Source: Clostridiales bacterium UBA4039 (lineage in GTDB: Bacteria; Bacillota; Clostridia; Lachnospirales; Vallitaleaceae). From it: a stretch of 44,611 bases of DNA. Position numbers and translations under genes: made by a program. Positions 8,251 to 17,117 of the stretch are shown piece after piece. A model generated the notes under the pieces. It ran no database searches and was not told the DNA's origin. It saw only the letters and a program-made list of their open reading frames with translations. Position 1 is the stretch's first letter; each line of letters opens with the position of its first letter. Location: the NCBI GenBank assembly GCA_002382805.1, contig DGAD01000036.1, forward strand, positions 47,587-92,197, given 5' to 3'.

Positions 8251-9747
8251 GTGAAAACATTTGGTCGATTCTGGAATTCGCTGTCCATCAAAATTAAACT
8301 ATTGTCATATTTCTTTACAATTCTAGCAATTGTAAGTTTATTTAGTTTGTACTTAAATCATAATAATTATCAAATTGTTGATCAGTTCAATGCGACAATG
8401 ACGAATTATTATGAAATCAGTCAACTGCTGATGATGAATCAGGAAGGGAAAAAAGCCGTTGAAAGCTATATCAATGAACGAAGTCCATCCGAACGTCAAT
8501 ATTATGAAGAGAATCTGATTAAAATAGAAAGAGCAATCGATACACTGGATAAAAAATATAATTCGTTGGAAAGCCAGTTTGCCATCAATGCGATTCGAAA
8601 TTCGGTTTTTTCATATAATCTGAAGTGGCAATTATCGATGAACCAAAGAGAAAATGGAATTGTGCTTTATTATAGAACTTTTTATGAAGGGGAACGTATT
8701 GAACAATATACGGAAAAATATATTGAGGAACTATTATATATTAGCCTGCGCGAGGGCGATGAACTATATAATAGGTTAGCGAATGAAGCAAATGTTATGC
8801 GACGTATTTCGTTAATATTAATTGCACTTTTTTTTCTAATCTCTTTATTTATCGGAGTTTTATTTGCAAACTATCTCATCAATCCTATAAAAAAATTAGC
8901 CAAAGCATCCATTCGCATCTCTTCAGGAGACTTAGATATTGAAGCGATACATATTGATTCCCACGATGAAGTCGGTGTCTTGGCGGATTCGTTTAATATT
9001 ATGAGCCAAAGTATTAATTCTTTGGTGTCCGATTTAAAGCAAAAAGTAATTATTGAAAAGAGGCTGTATGAAGAAGAATTACACTTGTTACAAATGAAGC
9101 AGTTGCTAAAAGACTCGCAGTTTCAAGCGCTGCAGTCTCAAATTAATCCGCATTTTCTCTTTAATACGTTAAATACAATTTCTCGAACGGCAATGTTTGA
9201 AAGTGCTGAAGATACCCTTAAACTGACAGAAGCTCTAGCACAGTTGTTTCGCTATAAGCTGCGAAATGATAAATCCATGATTCCTATTAAAGAGGAATTG
9301 GATATTATTGATGAGTATGTGTATCTTCAACAAGTTCGCTTTAAAGAACGTTTAGAATACGAACGAATCGTAGAACCGTCGTGTGAAAAAATATTGGTCC
9401 CTATATTTACATTACAGCCTTTAATTGAGAATGCGATTATACACGGAATTGAACCAAAGATTAAAGGTGGAAAAATAAGGGTACGCATTTATCAACAAGA
9501 GCAGTACGATAGAGTGTATGTGGTAATTCGCATTATGGACAGTGGTATTGGAATGGATAAGGAGCGGTTAAAAGAAGTGTTGAAGTTTGATACCATGAAC
9601 AATCGTAGTATTGGAGTTAATAATGTCTATCAACGCTTTAAGTTGACCTTTCAAAATAAATGCTCTTTTAAGATTTTAAGTAAGAAAAACATGGGGACAT
9701 TTATTGAGATGAAGTTTGAAGTCGAAAATCAGGAGAGTGAACTATGA
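8251..9747 (+). CDS. Membrane sensor histidine kinase, YesM/LytS type
   Basis: This 498-aa kinase has a membrane helix at about 15-36, an extracytoplasmic helical region at 37-185, a second helix at 186-208 and a HAMP linker to about 260. A His_kinase (PF06580) segment follows with phosphoacceptor H301 in QINPHFLFN, then an ATPase domain with N394 (LIENAIIHG) and DSGIG at 430-434. It starts with GTG; AAGGAG is well spaced and no other start keeps the first membrane helix. It overlaps the next gene, a DctP-type binding lipoprotein, by ATGA, so the two are co-translated. YesM kinases normally sit beside an AraC-type response regulator; none is here. The binding protein could present a sugar acid to the sensor domain; this is inference. 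Confidence 0.9.
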   Translation: MKTFGRFWNSLSIKIKLLSYFFTILAIVSLFSLYLNHNNYQIVDQFNATMTNYYEISQLLMMNQEGKKAVESYINERSPSERQYYEENLIKIERAIDTLDKKYNSLESQFAINAIRNSVFSYNLKWQLSMNQRENGIVLYYRTFYEGERIEQYTEKYIEELLYISLREGDELYNRLANEANVMRRISLILIALFFLISLFIGVLFANYLINPIKKLAKASIRISSGDLDIEAIHIDSHDEVGVLADSFNIMSQSINSLVSDLKQKVIIEKRLYEEELHLLQMKQLLKDSQFQALQSQINPHFLFNTLNTISRTAMFESAEDTLKLTEALAQLFRYKLRNDKSMIPIKEELDIIDEYVYLQQVRFKERLEYERIVEPSCEKILVPIFTLQPLIENAIIHGIEPKIKGGKIRVRIYQQEQYDRVYVVIRIMDSGIGMDKERLKEVLKFDTMNNRSIGVNNVYQRFKLTFQNKCSFKILSKKNMGTFIEMKFEVENQESEL

Positions 9748-10742
9748 TAAAAAAAAGAGTCGTATTTTATTCAAGTATCCTAATGCTCATTGTTTTTTTT
9801 AGTAGCTGTTCGTTTGTAAAAAAAGAAAGTGCGGTTGAGCCGGAACATATTCTGAGGATGGCAGAAGCTCATCCTGAGGGGTATCCTACAACTCGAGCAG
9901 ATGAAGAATTTGCCCGTTTGGTTGAAGAGCTTTCCCAGGGACGGATTAAGATTGTTGTCTATCCAGACCAGGCGTTAGGCTCAGAGGCAGTTGTTATTGA
10001 GCAGATGCTGTTTGGCGGAGTCGATCTGGCGCGTGTAAGCTTGGCACCCATATCCGAAGAGGCAAACATATTGAATGTATTGTATCTACCTTATATCTAT
10101 GAAGATAAGGAGCATATGCTTCGTGTCCTTCGAGGTGAGATCGGTGATGAAATTTTACAAGCCATTGAAAAGGATGGTTTCATTGGTTTTGGATGGTTTG
10201 AAGCCGGAGCGCGTAGCTTTTATAATACAAAAAAACCGATAAAAACCCTTGAAGATCTTCAAGGAATGAAGGTTCGGGTTCATGAAAGCCAATTAATGTC
10301 GGATATGGCGGAGGCTTTGGGTGCAAGTGGTGTCAAGATGCCATACGGTGAGGTCTATCGGGCACTTCAGCTTGGAGAGATTGACGGGGCAGAAAACAAC
10401 CCACCAAGTTATCATACCTCAGAGCACTATAAGATTGCAAAATACTATTCCATTGATGAACATGTTCGTGTACCGGAACTTATTGTGGGAAGTAAAGTGT
10501 CATTAGCTAAGCTATCAAAAGAGGATTTAGGTATTATTCGTAAAGCTGCAATTCAAACCCAGATATATCAACAAAAGCTTTGGGAAGAAGGCGAACAAAG
10601 CTCATTAAAATTTCTTGAGGAACACGGAGTTCAGATTAATTATATTGAAGATAAGTCTGAATTTATCAAAGCGGTTCAACCTTTGTATGACAAGTATAAG
10701 GTACGGTATGGTGAACTTATTGAACGAATTCGTAAGGAATAG
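9744..10742 (+). CDS. dctP: DctP-family (TRAP) solute-binding lipoprotein
   Basis: This 332-aa protein has a lipoprotein signal peptide (lipobox FSSC, C22) and a TRAP periplasmic-type binding domain: HPEGYPTTRADEEFA near the start, YPDQALGSEAVVIEQ, GWFEAGARSFYN, the conserved Arg region GMKVRVHES and GEIDGAENNPPSYHTSEHYK. TRAP proteins bind carboxylates such as uronates or C4-dicarboxylates through that Arg. It should be anchored on the outer face of the membrane. The DctQ and DctM permease genes that normally accompany it are missing, and instead it overlaps a histidine kinase. It may therefore be a sensing co-receptor, or serve a permease encoded elsewhere. Context suggests a uronate-type ligand. 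Confidence 0.9.
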   Translation: MIKKRVVFYSSILMLIVFFSSCSFVKKESAVEPEHILRMAEAHPEGYPTTRADEEFARLVEELSQGRIKIVVYPDQALGSEAVVIEQMLFGGVDLARVSLAPISEEANILNVLYLPYIYEDKEHMLRVLRGEIGDEILQAIEKDGFIGFGWFEAGARSFYNTKKPIKTLEDLQGMKVRVHESQLMSDMAEALGASGVKMPYGEVYRALQLGEIDGAENNPPSYHTSEHYKIAKYYSIDEHVRVPELIVGSKVSLAKLSKEDLGIIRKAAIQTQIYQQKLWEEGEQSSLKFLEEHGVQINYIEDKSEFIKAVQPLYDKYKVRYGELIERIRKE

Positions 10743-10751
10743 AAATTGTTG

Positions 10752-10780
10752 TTGACATTTGAACATAAAGATGATATTTT
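10752..10780 (+). promoter_or_regulatory. Sigma-A promoter of speA
   Basis: A perfect TTGACA (10752-10757) and TATTTT (10775-10780) are separated by 17 bases, 45 bases before the speA start. It separates the polyamine genes from the upstream kinase/dctP unit. Confidence 0.75.
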
Positions 10781-10825
10781 GAAAATCACAGCTTTAATGA
10801 AGTGTAATAGAGAAAGGGTGATATA

Positions 10826-12745
10826 ATGAACCGCGTTGAAGTTTTAGGACGATGGAAAAAAGAAAAATCAGAAGAGCTTTATGGCATAAAAAATTGGGGT
10901 GGCGGATATTTTTCGATTTCAGATGAAGGTGAAGTTCGCATTAATATGCAAAAAGGATCTGAAAAAGGATCTGTAAGCCTTATGGAGATTGCAGCCGGAA
11001 TTAAAGAGCGGGGACTGGATATGCCCGTTTTATTAAGAATAGAAAATTTACTCGATGCACAAATTACATACTTAAATGAGTCTTTTCGTCATGCCATGAA
11101 TACGTTAAATTATAAAGGTGTGTATCAAGGGGTTTATCCAATTAAGGTAAATCAGCAGCAAGAAGTGGTAAGAGAAGTTGCAAAGTTTGGGCAGCGCTAC
11201 CACCACGGCTTAGAGGTTGGAAGTAAACCGGAATTAATTGCGGCACTTTCAGAGCTAAAAGATAAAGATGCTTGTCTTATTTGTAATGGATACAAAGATG
11301 AAGAGTTCATTGATCTTGGACTCTATGCCAATAAAATGGGATATCGATGCTTTTTTGTCATCGAGATTCCGGGAGAACTTGACCTTATTCTTGAACGAGC
11401 AGAAGCTTTAAATATTCAACCAAACATTGGGGTACGTATCAAGTTATCCGCAAAAGCCGGTGGACATTGGACGGACTCAGGTGGAGACCAAAGTATTTTT
11501 GGACTTAATATGAACCAAGTTATTGAGATTGTTGATGAACTTAAAGCAAAGAATATGCTAAATAGTCTTAAGCTAATGCACTATCACCTAGGATCACAGA
11601 TTCCTAATATCCGTGATATTCGTTCAGCAGTGCAAGAAGCTTCAAGAGTATATGCAGAGTTGGTAAAAGAAGGCGCACCGATGGGATACTTGGACTTAGG
11701 AGGCGGTTTGGCAGTCGATTATGACGGTTCAAATACGAATTTTGCTCACAGTCGAAACTATTCTGTAGAAGAATACTGTACAGATATTGTTGAGGCCGTA
11801 ATGACAGTGATGGATAATGCCCAGATTGAACACCCAACGATTGTTACAGAATCCGGGCGAGCATTAGTTGCATACTATTCTGTGCTTTTATTCAATGTTC
11901 TGGATGTAGCTTCTTATCAAGAATATGATATTCCTGAGACTTTGGATGAATCCGTTCCGGAACAGATACGTAACCTTCATGAAGTGAATAAAGTTTTAAA
12001 AACAAAAAATCTTCAAGAATGTTATAATGATGCGCTATATTATCGCGATATTATTCGAGATATGTTTAACCATGGACGCTTAGGTCTTAGAGAGCGGGCG
12101 TTTGCAGAGAAGATTTTTTGGAATATTATTCAGAGAATAGCTAAAGATAAGTCGAAGTTAAAGTATATTCCACAAGAACTTGAAGATATTGATAGCGCGA
12201 TTGCAGATATCTACTATTGTAATTTTTCAGTATTTCAATCCATTCCGGATAGTTGGGCAATTGACCAGCTCTTTCCGATTATGCCGATACACCGCTTATT
12301 GGAAATTCCTAAGCGTAATGCAGTCGTAGCAGATATTACCTGTGATTGTGATGGAAATATTGATAGTTTTATAGATATGCATGATGTAAAAAAAACATTG
12401 CCGCTACATGATCTAAACCCGAATGAAGACTATTATCTAGGGGTCTTTTTAGTGGGGGCATATCAAGAGACGCTCGGAGATTTACATAATTTATTCGGGG
12501 ATACCAACGTGGTTAGTATTCGTCTTAATAAGGATGGTGGATATGAGTTCATCAGTGAGATTGAGGGCGATACAGTAGAAGATGTACTGACATATGTCGA
12601 ATATGATGCCAAGGAGATGCGACGTAACTTTCGACAATCAGCGGAGGAAGCTGTGCGGGATGGGTTAATATCCCCTGCAGATCGACGCGATATTGTTGGA
12701 GCCTATGAAAATGGACTTCGTGGGTACACATATTATGAACGTTAA
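10826..12745 (+). CDS. speA: Biosynthetic arginine decarboxylase
   Basis: SpeA (639 aa) decarboxylates arginine to agmatine with PLP. It belongs to the alanine-racemase-fold (group IV) decarboxylases: the PLP lysine is K107 in YPIKVNQQ, with MHYHLGSQI in the barrel and the GGGLAVDYDGS phosphate-binding loop. Length matches the biosynthetic family (about 630-660 aa). AGAAAGGGTG precedes the ATG. The two following genes encode a carboxynorspermidine-type dehydrogenase and decarboxylase, so agmatine is probably meant for polyamine synthesis. No agmatinase, agmatine deiminase or S-adenosylmethionine decarboxylase gene is near. Confidence 0.96.
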   Translation: MNRVEVLGRWKKEKSEELYGIKNWGGGYFSISDEGEVRINMQKGSEKGSVSLMEIAAGIKERGLDMPVLLRIENLLDAQITYLNESFRHAMNTLNYKGVYQGVYPIKVNQQQEVVREVAKFGQRYHHGLEVGSKPELIAALSELKDKDACLICNGYKDEEFIDLGLYANKMGYRCFFVIEIPGELDLILERAEALNIQPNIGVRIKLSAKAGGHWTDSGGDQSIFGLNMNQVIEIVDELKAKNMLNSLKLMHYHLGSQIPNIRDIRSAVQEASRVYAELVKEGAPMGYLDLGGGLAVDYDGSNTNFAHSRNYSVEEYCTDIVEAVMTVMDNAQIEHPTIVTESGRALVAYYSVLLFNVLDVASYQEYDIPETLDESVPEQIRNLHEVNKVLKTKNLQECYNDALYYRDIIRDMFNHGRLGLRERAFAEKIFWNIIQRIAKDKSKLKYIPQELEDIDSAIADIYYCNFSVFQSIPDSWAIDQLFPIMPIHRLLEIPKRNAVVADITCDCDGNIDSFIDMHDVKKTLPLHDLNPNEDYYLGVFLVGAYQETLGDLHNLFGDTNVVSIRLNKDGGYEFISEIEGDTVEDVLTYVEYDAKEMRRNFRQSAEEAVRDGLISPADRRDIVGAYENGLRGYTYYER

Positions 12746-12817
12746 TTTTTAAGTAGACAAGACAAAAATAGCATAAAATGTTATACTATAAATAATAATT
12801 TTTAGGAGGTTAGTAAA

Positions 12818-14020
12818 GTGGGAAAAGCTCTTATTATCGGTGCAGGTGGCGTAGCAAATGTTGTCGTTCACAAGTGCTGTCAAAATTCAGATGTATTTGA
12901 AGAAATATGTATTGCAAGTCGTACACAATCAAAGTGTATCGCAATAAAAGATTCGGTGAAAGACACAACCACCAAGATTCAAACGGCACAGGTGGATGCA
13001 GATAAAACAGAAGAAGTCGTTGCACTTATTCGCCAATTTGAACCAGATATTGTCATTAATGTGGCGCTACCGTACCAAGATTTAACGATTATGGATGCAT
13101 GCCTAGAGACAGGTGTAGATTATCTGGATACAGCTAACTACGAGCCACCGGAAGTACCAAAATTTGAATATAAATGGCAATGGGCATATAGAGAAAAATT
13201 TGAAAAAGCTGGCTTAACAGCAGTTCTTGGAAGTGGATTTGATCCTGGGGTAACAGGTGTTTTTTCAGCATATGCGATGAAGCATTATTTTGATGAAATT
13301 CACTATATAGATATCGTTGATGCTAATGCAGGTGATCATGGATATCCATTTGCAACGAACTTTAATCCAGAGATTAATATTCGTGAAATCACGGCCAATG
13401 GTCGGTATTTTGAAGAAGGCGACTGGGTTGAGACCAAGCCGTTGGAAGTGAAAAAAGTCTACGATTTACCGGAGATTGGACCTAAGGACATATATTTGTT
13501 GTACCATGAGGAACTAGAATCTTTGGCACAAAACATTAAAGGGATTAAACGTATTCGTTTCTTTATGACATTCTCAGAAAAGTATATTAATCACTTAACG
13601 GTTTTACAAAACGTAGGCATGACATCCATTGAACCGGTAATGTTTGAAGGCAAAGAAATTCAACCGTTGCAGTTTTTAAAAGCGGTTCTTCCAGACCCTG
13701 CTTCATTAGGACCAAGAACAAAAGGAAAGACAAACATAGGATGTATTATTCAGGGAATAAAAGATGGTGAACCTAAGAGTTATTATGTCTATAATGTTTG
13801 TGACCATCAAGTATGCTACAAAGAAGTAGGTTCACAAGCCATTTCTTACACAACAGGTGTTCCTGCAATGATCGGAGCAAAGCTTGTTCTTGAAGGAAAA
13901 TGGAAGAAGCCGGGAGTATATAATGTGGAAGAGTTTGATCCAGATCCATTTATGGAAGAATTAAATAAACAAGGTCTTCCTTGGAAAGAAGAATTCAATC
14001 CGACATTATTAGATGATTAA
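12818..14020 (+). CDS. Carboxynorspermidine / carboxyspermidine dehydrogenase (saccharopine-dehydrogenase-like)
   Basis: This 400-aa enzyme has an N-terminal Rossmann motif GAGGVANVV (residues 8-16) and the saccharopine-dehydrogenase fold. By family it reductively condenses L-aspartate semialdehyde with a diamine (putrescine, diaminopropane or agmatine) to a carboxy-polyamine. It starts with GTG behind a strong AGGAGGT; the ATG-free region leaves no better choice. A TATACT at 12782-12787 hints at an internal promoter but has no fitting -35. It lies 72 bases after speA and 25 bases before nspC. Which amine it uses cannot be read from sequence; see the finding on the agmatine variant. Confidence 0.92.
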   Translation: MGKALIIGAGGVANVVVHKCCQNSDVFEEICIASRTQSKCIAIKDSVKDTTTKIQTAQVDADKTEEVVALIRQFEPDIVINVALPYQDLTIMDACLETGVDYLDTANYEPPEVPKFEYKWQWAYREKFEKAGLTAVLGSGFDPGVTGVFSAYAMKHYFDEIHYIDIVDANAGDHGYPFATNFNPEINIREITANGRYFEEGDWVETKPLEVKKVYDLPEIGPKDIYLLYHEELESLAQNIKGIKRIRFFMTFSEKYINHLTVLQNVGMTSIEPVMFEGKEIQPLQFLKAVLPDPASLGPRTKGKTNIGCIIQGIKDGEPKSYYVYNVCDHQVCYKEVGSQAISYTTGVPAMIGAKLVLEGKWKKPGVYNVEEFDPDPFMEELNKQGLPWKEEFNPTLLDD

Positions 14021-14045
14021 AGTAGGAAGATATAAAGGGTGAACT

Positions 14046-15200
14046 ATGGATTACGGAATAAATGAAAACGATATCAAAAAAATACACAAGGCTATGACAC
14101 CAGCATATGTTGTCGATGAGCGCTTACTGCGTAAAAACTTAGAAACCCTTGATTATGTACAACAGTCAACAGGATGTAAAATCCTGTTGGCTCTAAAAGG
14201 GTTTTCAATGTATTCGGTGTTTCCTTTGGTTGGAAATTACTTGGCGGGAATTACAAGTAGCTCATTATTTGAAGCGCGATTAGGTTTTGAAGAGATGGGC
14301 AAAGAAGTACACATTTATTCACCGGCATATCGTGAAGATGAGTTTGATGAAATCATGACTTATTGCGAGCATATTGTTTTTAATTCCATTGACCAATACA
14401 ATCAATTTAAAGGTAAAATAGCCAGTACTGACAAACACATCGAATGTGGTCTTCGTGTGAATCCGGAGTATTCGGAAATTGAGACGACTATATATGATCC
14501 ATGTGCGATTTATTCGCGTCTGGGAACAACAGCAGACCAGTTTAGTGAAGAAGATCTAGAAAGCATTGACGGCTTGCATTTTCATGCAATGTGTGAACAA
14601 AACTCAGATACTTTAGAACGTGTCATGGAAGTTGTTGAAGAAAAATTCGGAAAATATTTTTATCAAATGAAGTGGGTCAATTTTGGTGGAGGACACCATG
14701 TGACACGAGCAGATTATGATGTGGAACGATTGATTCAAATCATTCATCGTATTAAGACAAAATATGATGTGGAAGTATATCTTGAACCGGGAGAAGCGAT
14801 TGCATTAAATACAGGTTTTTTGGTTACCAAAGTTCTTGATATTGTGCATAATGGGATGGATATAGCCATAACGGATGCTTCGGCAGCATGCCATATGCCA
14901 GATGTTATTGAAATGCCATACCGACCCATGATTATTGGTTCTGGTCTTCCAGATGAAAAGAAATACACCTATCGACTTGGTGGGACGACGTGTCTATCAG
15001 GAGATATTATAGGCGATTACTCTTTTGATGAGCCGCTAAAGATTGGTGATACTTTGATTTTTACAGATATGGCGCATTATACTATGGTTAAGAATAATAT
15101 GTTTAATGGAGTGAATCTACCTTCTATTGCGTTGTTAAATGATCAAGACATACGTATTGTCAAAGAGTTTGGGTATGATGATTATAAACGAAGATTATAA
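14046..15200 (+). CDS. nspC: Carboxynorspermidine / carboxyspermidine decarboxylase
   Basis: NspC (384 aa) is a PLP decarboxylase of the alanine-racemase fold that removes the carboxyl group from carboxynorspermidine, carboxyspermidine or a related compound, giving the polyamine. The PLP lysine is K51 in LLALKGFSM; other marks are FGGGHHV (phosphate loop), LEPGEAI and the active-site segment TTCLSGDIIGDY. Length is normal. It follows the dehydrogenase by 25 bases in one operon. Together they form the aspartate-semialdehyde route that avoids S-adenosylmethionine. Confidence 0.94.
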   Translation: MDYGINENDIKKIHKAMTPAYVVDERLLRKNLETLDYVQQSTGCKILLALKGFSMYSVFPLVGNYLAGITSSSLFEARLGFEEMGKEVHIYSPAYREDEFDEIMTYCEHIVFNSIDQYNQFKGKIASTDKHIECGLRVNPEYSEIETTIYDPCAIYSRLGTTADQFSEEDLESIDGLHFHAMCEQNSDTLERVMEVVEEKFGKYFYQMKWVNFGGGHHVTRADYDVERLIQIIHRIKTKYDVEVYLEPGEAIALNTGFLVTKVLDIVHNGMDIAITDASAACHMPDVIEMPYRPMIIGSGLPDEKKYTYRLGGTTCLSGDIIGDYSFDEPLKIGDTLIFTDMAHYTMVKNNMFNGVNLPSIALLNDQDIRIVKEFGYDDYKRRL

Positions 15201-15249
15201 ATGAAGCCTATAAACGAAGTCTTTAGGTAATGAATGTGAAGGTGATCTT

Positions 15250-15801
15250 ATGCGATTAACAGCAGATATAGCACAAGATAATATAGTACATTTGCCTGAT
15301 AAGAGTGTGCCCGATAAAACCGTGACAGCGGGAAAGGCGACAATAGCAAACAATGAAAAATTACCTGCGAATAAAATTGTTGCGCCGCAGCAGCGTCTGG
15401 AAACATTAAAAAAACACTTTGATGAGAAAACATTAAAGCGCATGGGAGTTGTAGAATGTACAACGTGTGCGACGAGGACGTATCAAGATGAATCCGATGA
15501 TTCTGGCGTTTCTTTTCAATCACCGACGCGATTAAGTCCTGAACGGGCAAGTAGCGCTGTACGCAATCATGAACAAGAACATGTTGTACGCGAACAAGCC
15601 AGTGCAGAAAAAGAAAACAAGGAAATCGTCAGCCAAAGTGTACAAATTTTCCGTTCGACATGTCCGGAATGCGGAACCAGCTATGTATCCGGAGGCGTTA
15701 CTCGAACAACGACTTCAGAAAAAAAGCAGATGCAAGCAGAAGCTTATCAAGGGCCTATACAGGAAAAGACTATAGGCAACTTAGTTGACTATAGTCTTTG
15801 A
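15250..15801 (+). CDS. Small protein with an HExxH motif and two CxxC pairs (SprA-like?)
   Basis: This 183-aa protein is not one I recognise with certainty. It has no signal peptide or membrane helix. Visible motifs are CTTC (about residue 74), HEQEH (about 109-113, a formal HExxH zinc-protease motif) and CPEC (about 138). The order CxxC - HExxH - CxxC resembles what I remember of SprA-related putative metalloproteins; that match is from memory and unverified. It starts 49 bases after nspC with AAGGTGAT and is probably cotranscribed with the polyamine genes. An 11-bp inverted repeat covers its stop codon. It could be a zinc-binding protein without protease activity. Confidence 0.6.
   Translation: MRLTADIAQDNIVHLPDKSVPDKTVTAGKATIANNEKLPANKIVAPQQRLETLKKHFDEKTLKRMGVVECTTCATRTYQDESDDSGVSFQSPTRLSPERASSAVRNHEQEHVVREQASAEKENKEIVSQSVQIFRSTCPECGTSYVSGGVTRTTTSEKKQMQAEAYQGPIQEKTIGNLVDYSL
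15765..15799 (-). terminator. Hairpin overlapping the stop of the HExxH gene; terminator for the minus-strand ars-like unit
   Basis: AAAGACTATAG (15765-15775) pairs perfectly with CTATAGTCTTT (15789-15799). On the minus strand the stem runs into TTTTCC, so it best suits termination of the thioredoxin/permease/ArsR unit. It may also act for the plus-strand gene. Confidence 0.6.
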
Positions 15802-15814
15802 TTGATAAAACATA

Positions 15815-16045
15815 TTATTGAAGATATTTGATTATATCTTTTGGTGATGCGACACGTCCTGAGAATTTAACTTCCTCATCGACCACAAGAGCCGGAGTGC
15901 TCATAACGCCATACGCCATAATTTTTTCAAAGTCTTCGACTTTTTCTACAGTTGCATCTAAATTAAGCTCTTTAAGAGCTTTTTTTGTGTTCATTTCTAA
16001 TTTCTTACAATTTGGACAACCGGAACCTAAAATTTTTATAATCAT
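15815..16045 (-). CDS. Mini-thioredoxin (redox-active disulfide protein family)
   Basis: This 76-aa protein has a minimal thioredoxin fold: CPNC redox motif at residues 10-13, the cis-proline segment STPALVVD, and a final helix. It matches the TM0996/MTH895 family of small thioredoxin-like proteins, often encoded with ArsP-type permeases. It is the last gene of the minus-strand unit arsR - permease - trx (33-base gap) and has an AAGGAG site. Its likely role is reducing a permease thiol or a metalloid substrate; that is inference from context. Confidence 0.88.
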   Translation of the reverse strand: MIIKILGSGCPNCKKLEMNTKKALKELNLDATVEKVEDFEKIMAYGVMSTPALVVDEEVKFSGRVASPKDIIKYLQ

Positions 16046-16078
16046 ATTAATCTCCTTTTGGTATGATAAAGTATTTGT

Positions 16079-17083
16079 TTATATAAATAGATAGCCCAGT
16101 GCATTGAATGCAAATCCAATAATGAGTATACCTATAGTAACAATAGTGGTAAAGATAACTAATAGTTTGGGTTTAACGACTTTTTTCAACATAATCAGTG
16201 AAGGAAGCGATAACGCAGTTACTGCCATCATGAAGCTTAGAGCAGTACCGATGCCAACACCTTTTGTGACAAGAGCTTCAGCGATGGGTAATGTTCCGAA
16301 AATATCTGCATACATGGGAATACCTACCAGTGTAGCTAAAAAGACAGAATACCACTTGTCTTGTCCAAGAAGGGCGCTAATAATATCTTGTGGAATCCAA
16401 TTATGGATGAGCGCTCCAATTCCGACGCCTATTAGAATGTAGAGCCATACTTTTTTTATGATATCAAGGACCTGATCTTTTGCAAAACCAAGGCGCTCAT
16501 TTCGTGTTAGAGATGCTTGAGACGCTTCCATAAGCTTGTTTTTAAATACAAAAGGTTCTACATATTTTTCCAGTTTTAATCGACTGATGAGACTTCCACC
16601 AATGACGGCAAGAATAAGTCCGACCAAAACATAGGCAAGAGCGATGCGCCAATTAAATATACTAGCTAAGAGTAGCACAGAGGCAAGATCAACTAAGGGA
16701 GAAGAAATTAAAAAAGAAAAAGTAACACCAATAGGAAGCCCCGCACTTGTAAAGCCGATAAATAAAGGGATAGAAGAGCAGGAACAAAAGGGCGTGATCG
16801 TTCCTAAAAGTGCAGCGAGGATATTGGCGCTTAACCCATTAAAACGCCCTAAGATTTTTCGGGTACGTTCAGGGGGAAAAAAACTTTGAATATATGAAAT
16901 TGTAAAAATTAATACGGAAAGTAATATAAAGATTTTAATAACATCATAAATAAAAAAGTGAATACTACCACCAAGTTGTGTGTCGATATCTAGTCCAAGT
17001 ATTTTCTCAACAAAGGATTGAACGCCACTTGAGAGCCAATCCATTTTTAAGAGCTGATTGTTAAGCCATTGAAAAACTTTCAT
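16079..17083 (-). CDS. CSCSS permease, ArsP/YraQ (DUF318) family
   Basis: This 334-aa integral membrane protein has about eight hydrophobic helices, with the family signature TPFCSCSSIP in an early helix, then SAGLP and SSPLVD. A second repeat-like half carries GIPMYADIFGTLPIAEAL. Members include ArsP, which exports trivalent organoarsenicals, and uncharacterised permeases. It is encoded between an ArsR repressor with a CVCELC metalloid site and a mini-thioredoxin, which supports metalloid export from the cytoplasm. The substrate (organoarsenical, arsenite or another thiophile) is not determined by sequence alone. AAGGAAG precedes the ATG. Confidence 0.88.
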   Translation of the reverse strand: MKVFQWLNNQLLKMDWLSSGVQSFVEKILGLDIDTQLGGSIHFFIYDVIKIFILLSVLIFTISYIQSFFPPERTRKILGRFNGLSANILAALLGTITPFCSCSSIPLFIGFTSAGLPIGVTFSFLISSPLVDLASVLLLASIFNWRIALAYVLVGLILAVIGGSLISRLKLEKYVEPFVFKNKLMEASQASLTRNERLGFAKDQVLDIIKKVWLYILIGVGIGALIHNWIPQDIISALLGQDKWYSVFLATLVGIPMYADIFGTLPIAEALVTKGVGIGTALSFMMAVTALSLPSLIMLKKVVKPKLLVIFTTIVTIGILIIGFAFNALGYLFI

Positions 17084-17117
17084 GTTGTCTTCCTTTCATT
17101 TTGGATGAACTGCACTT

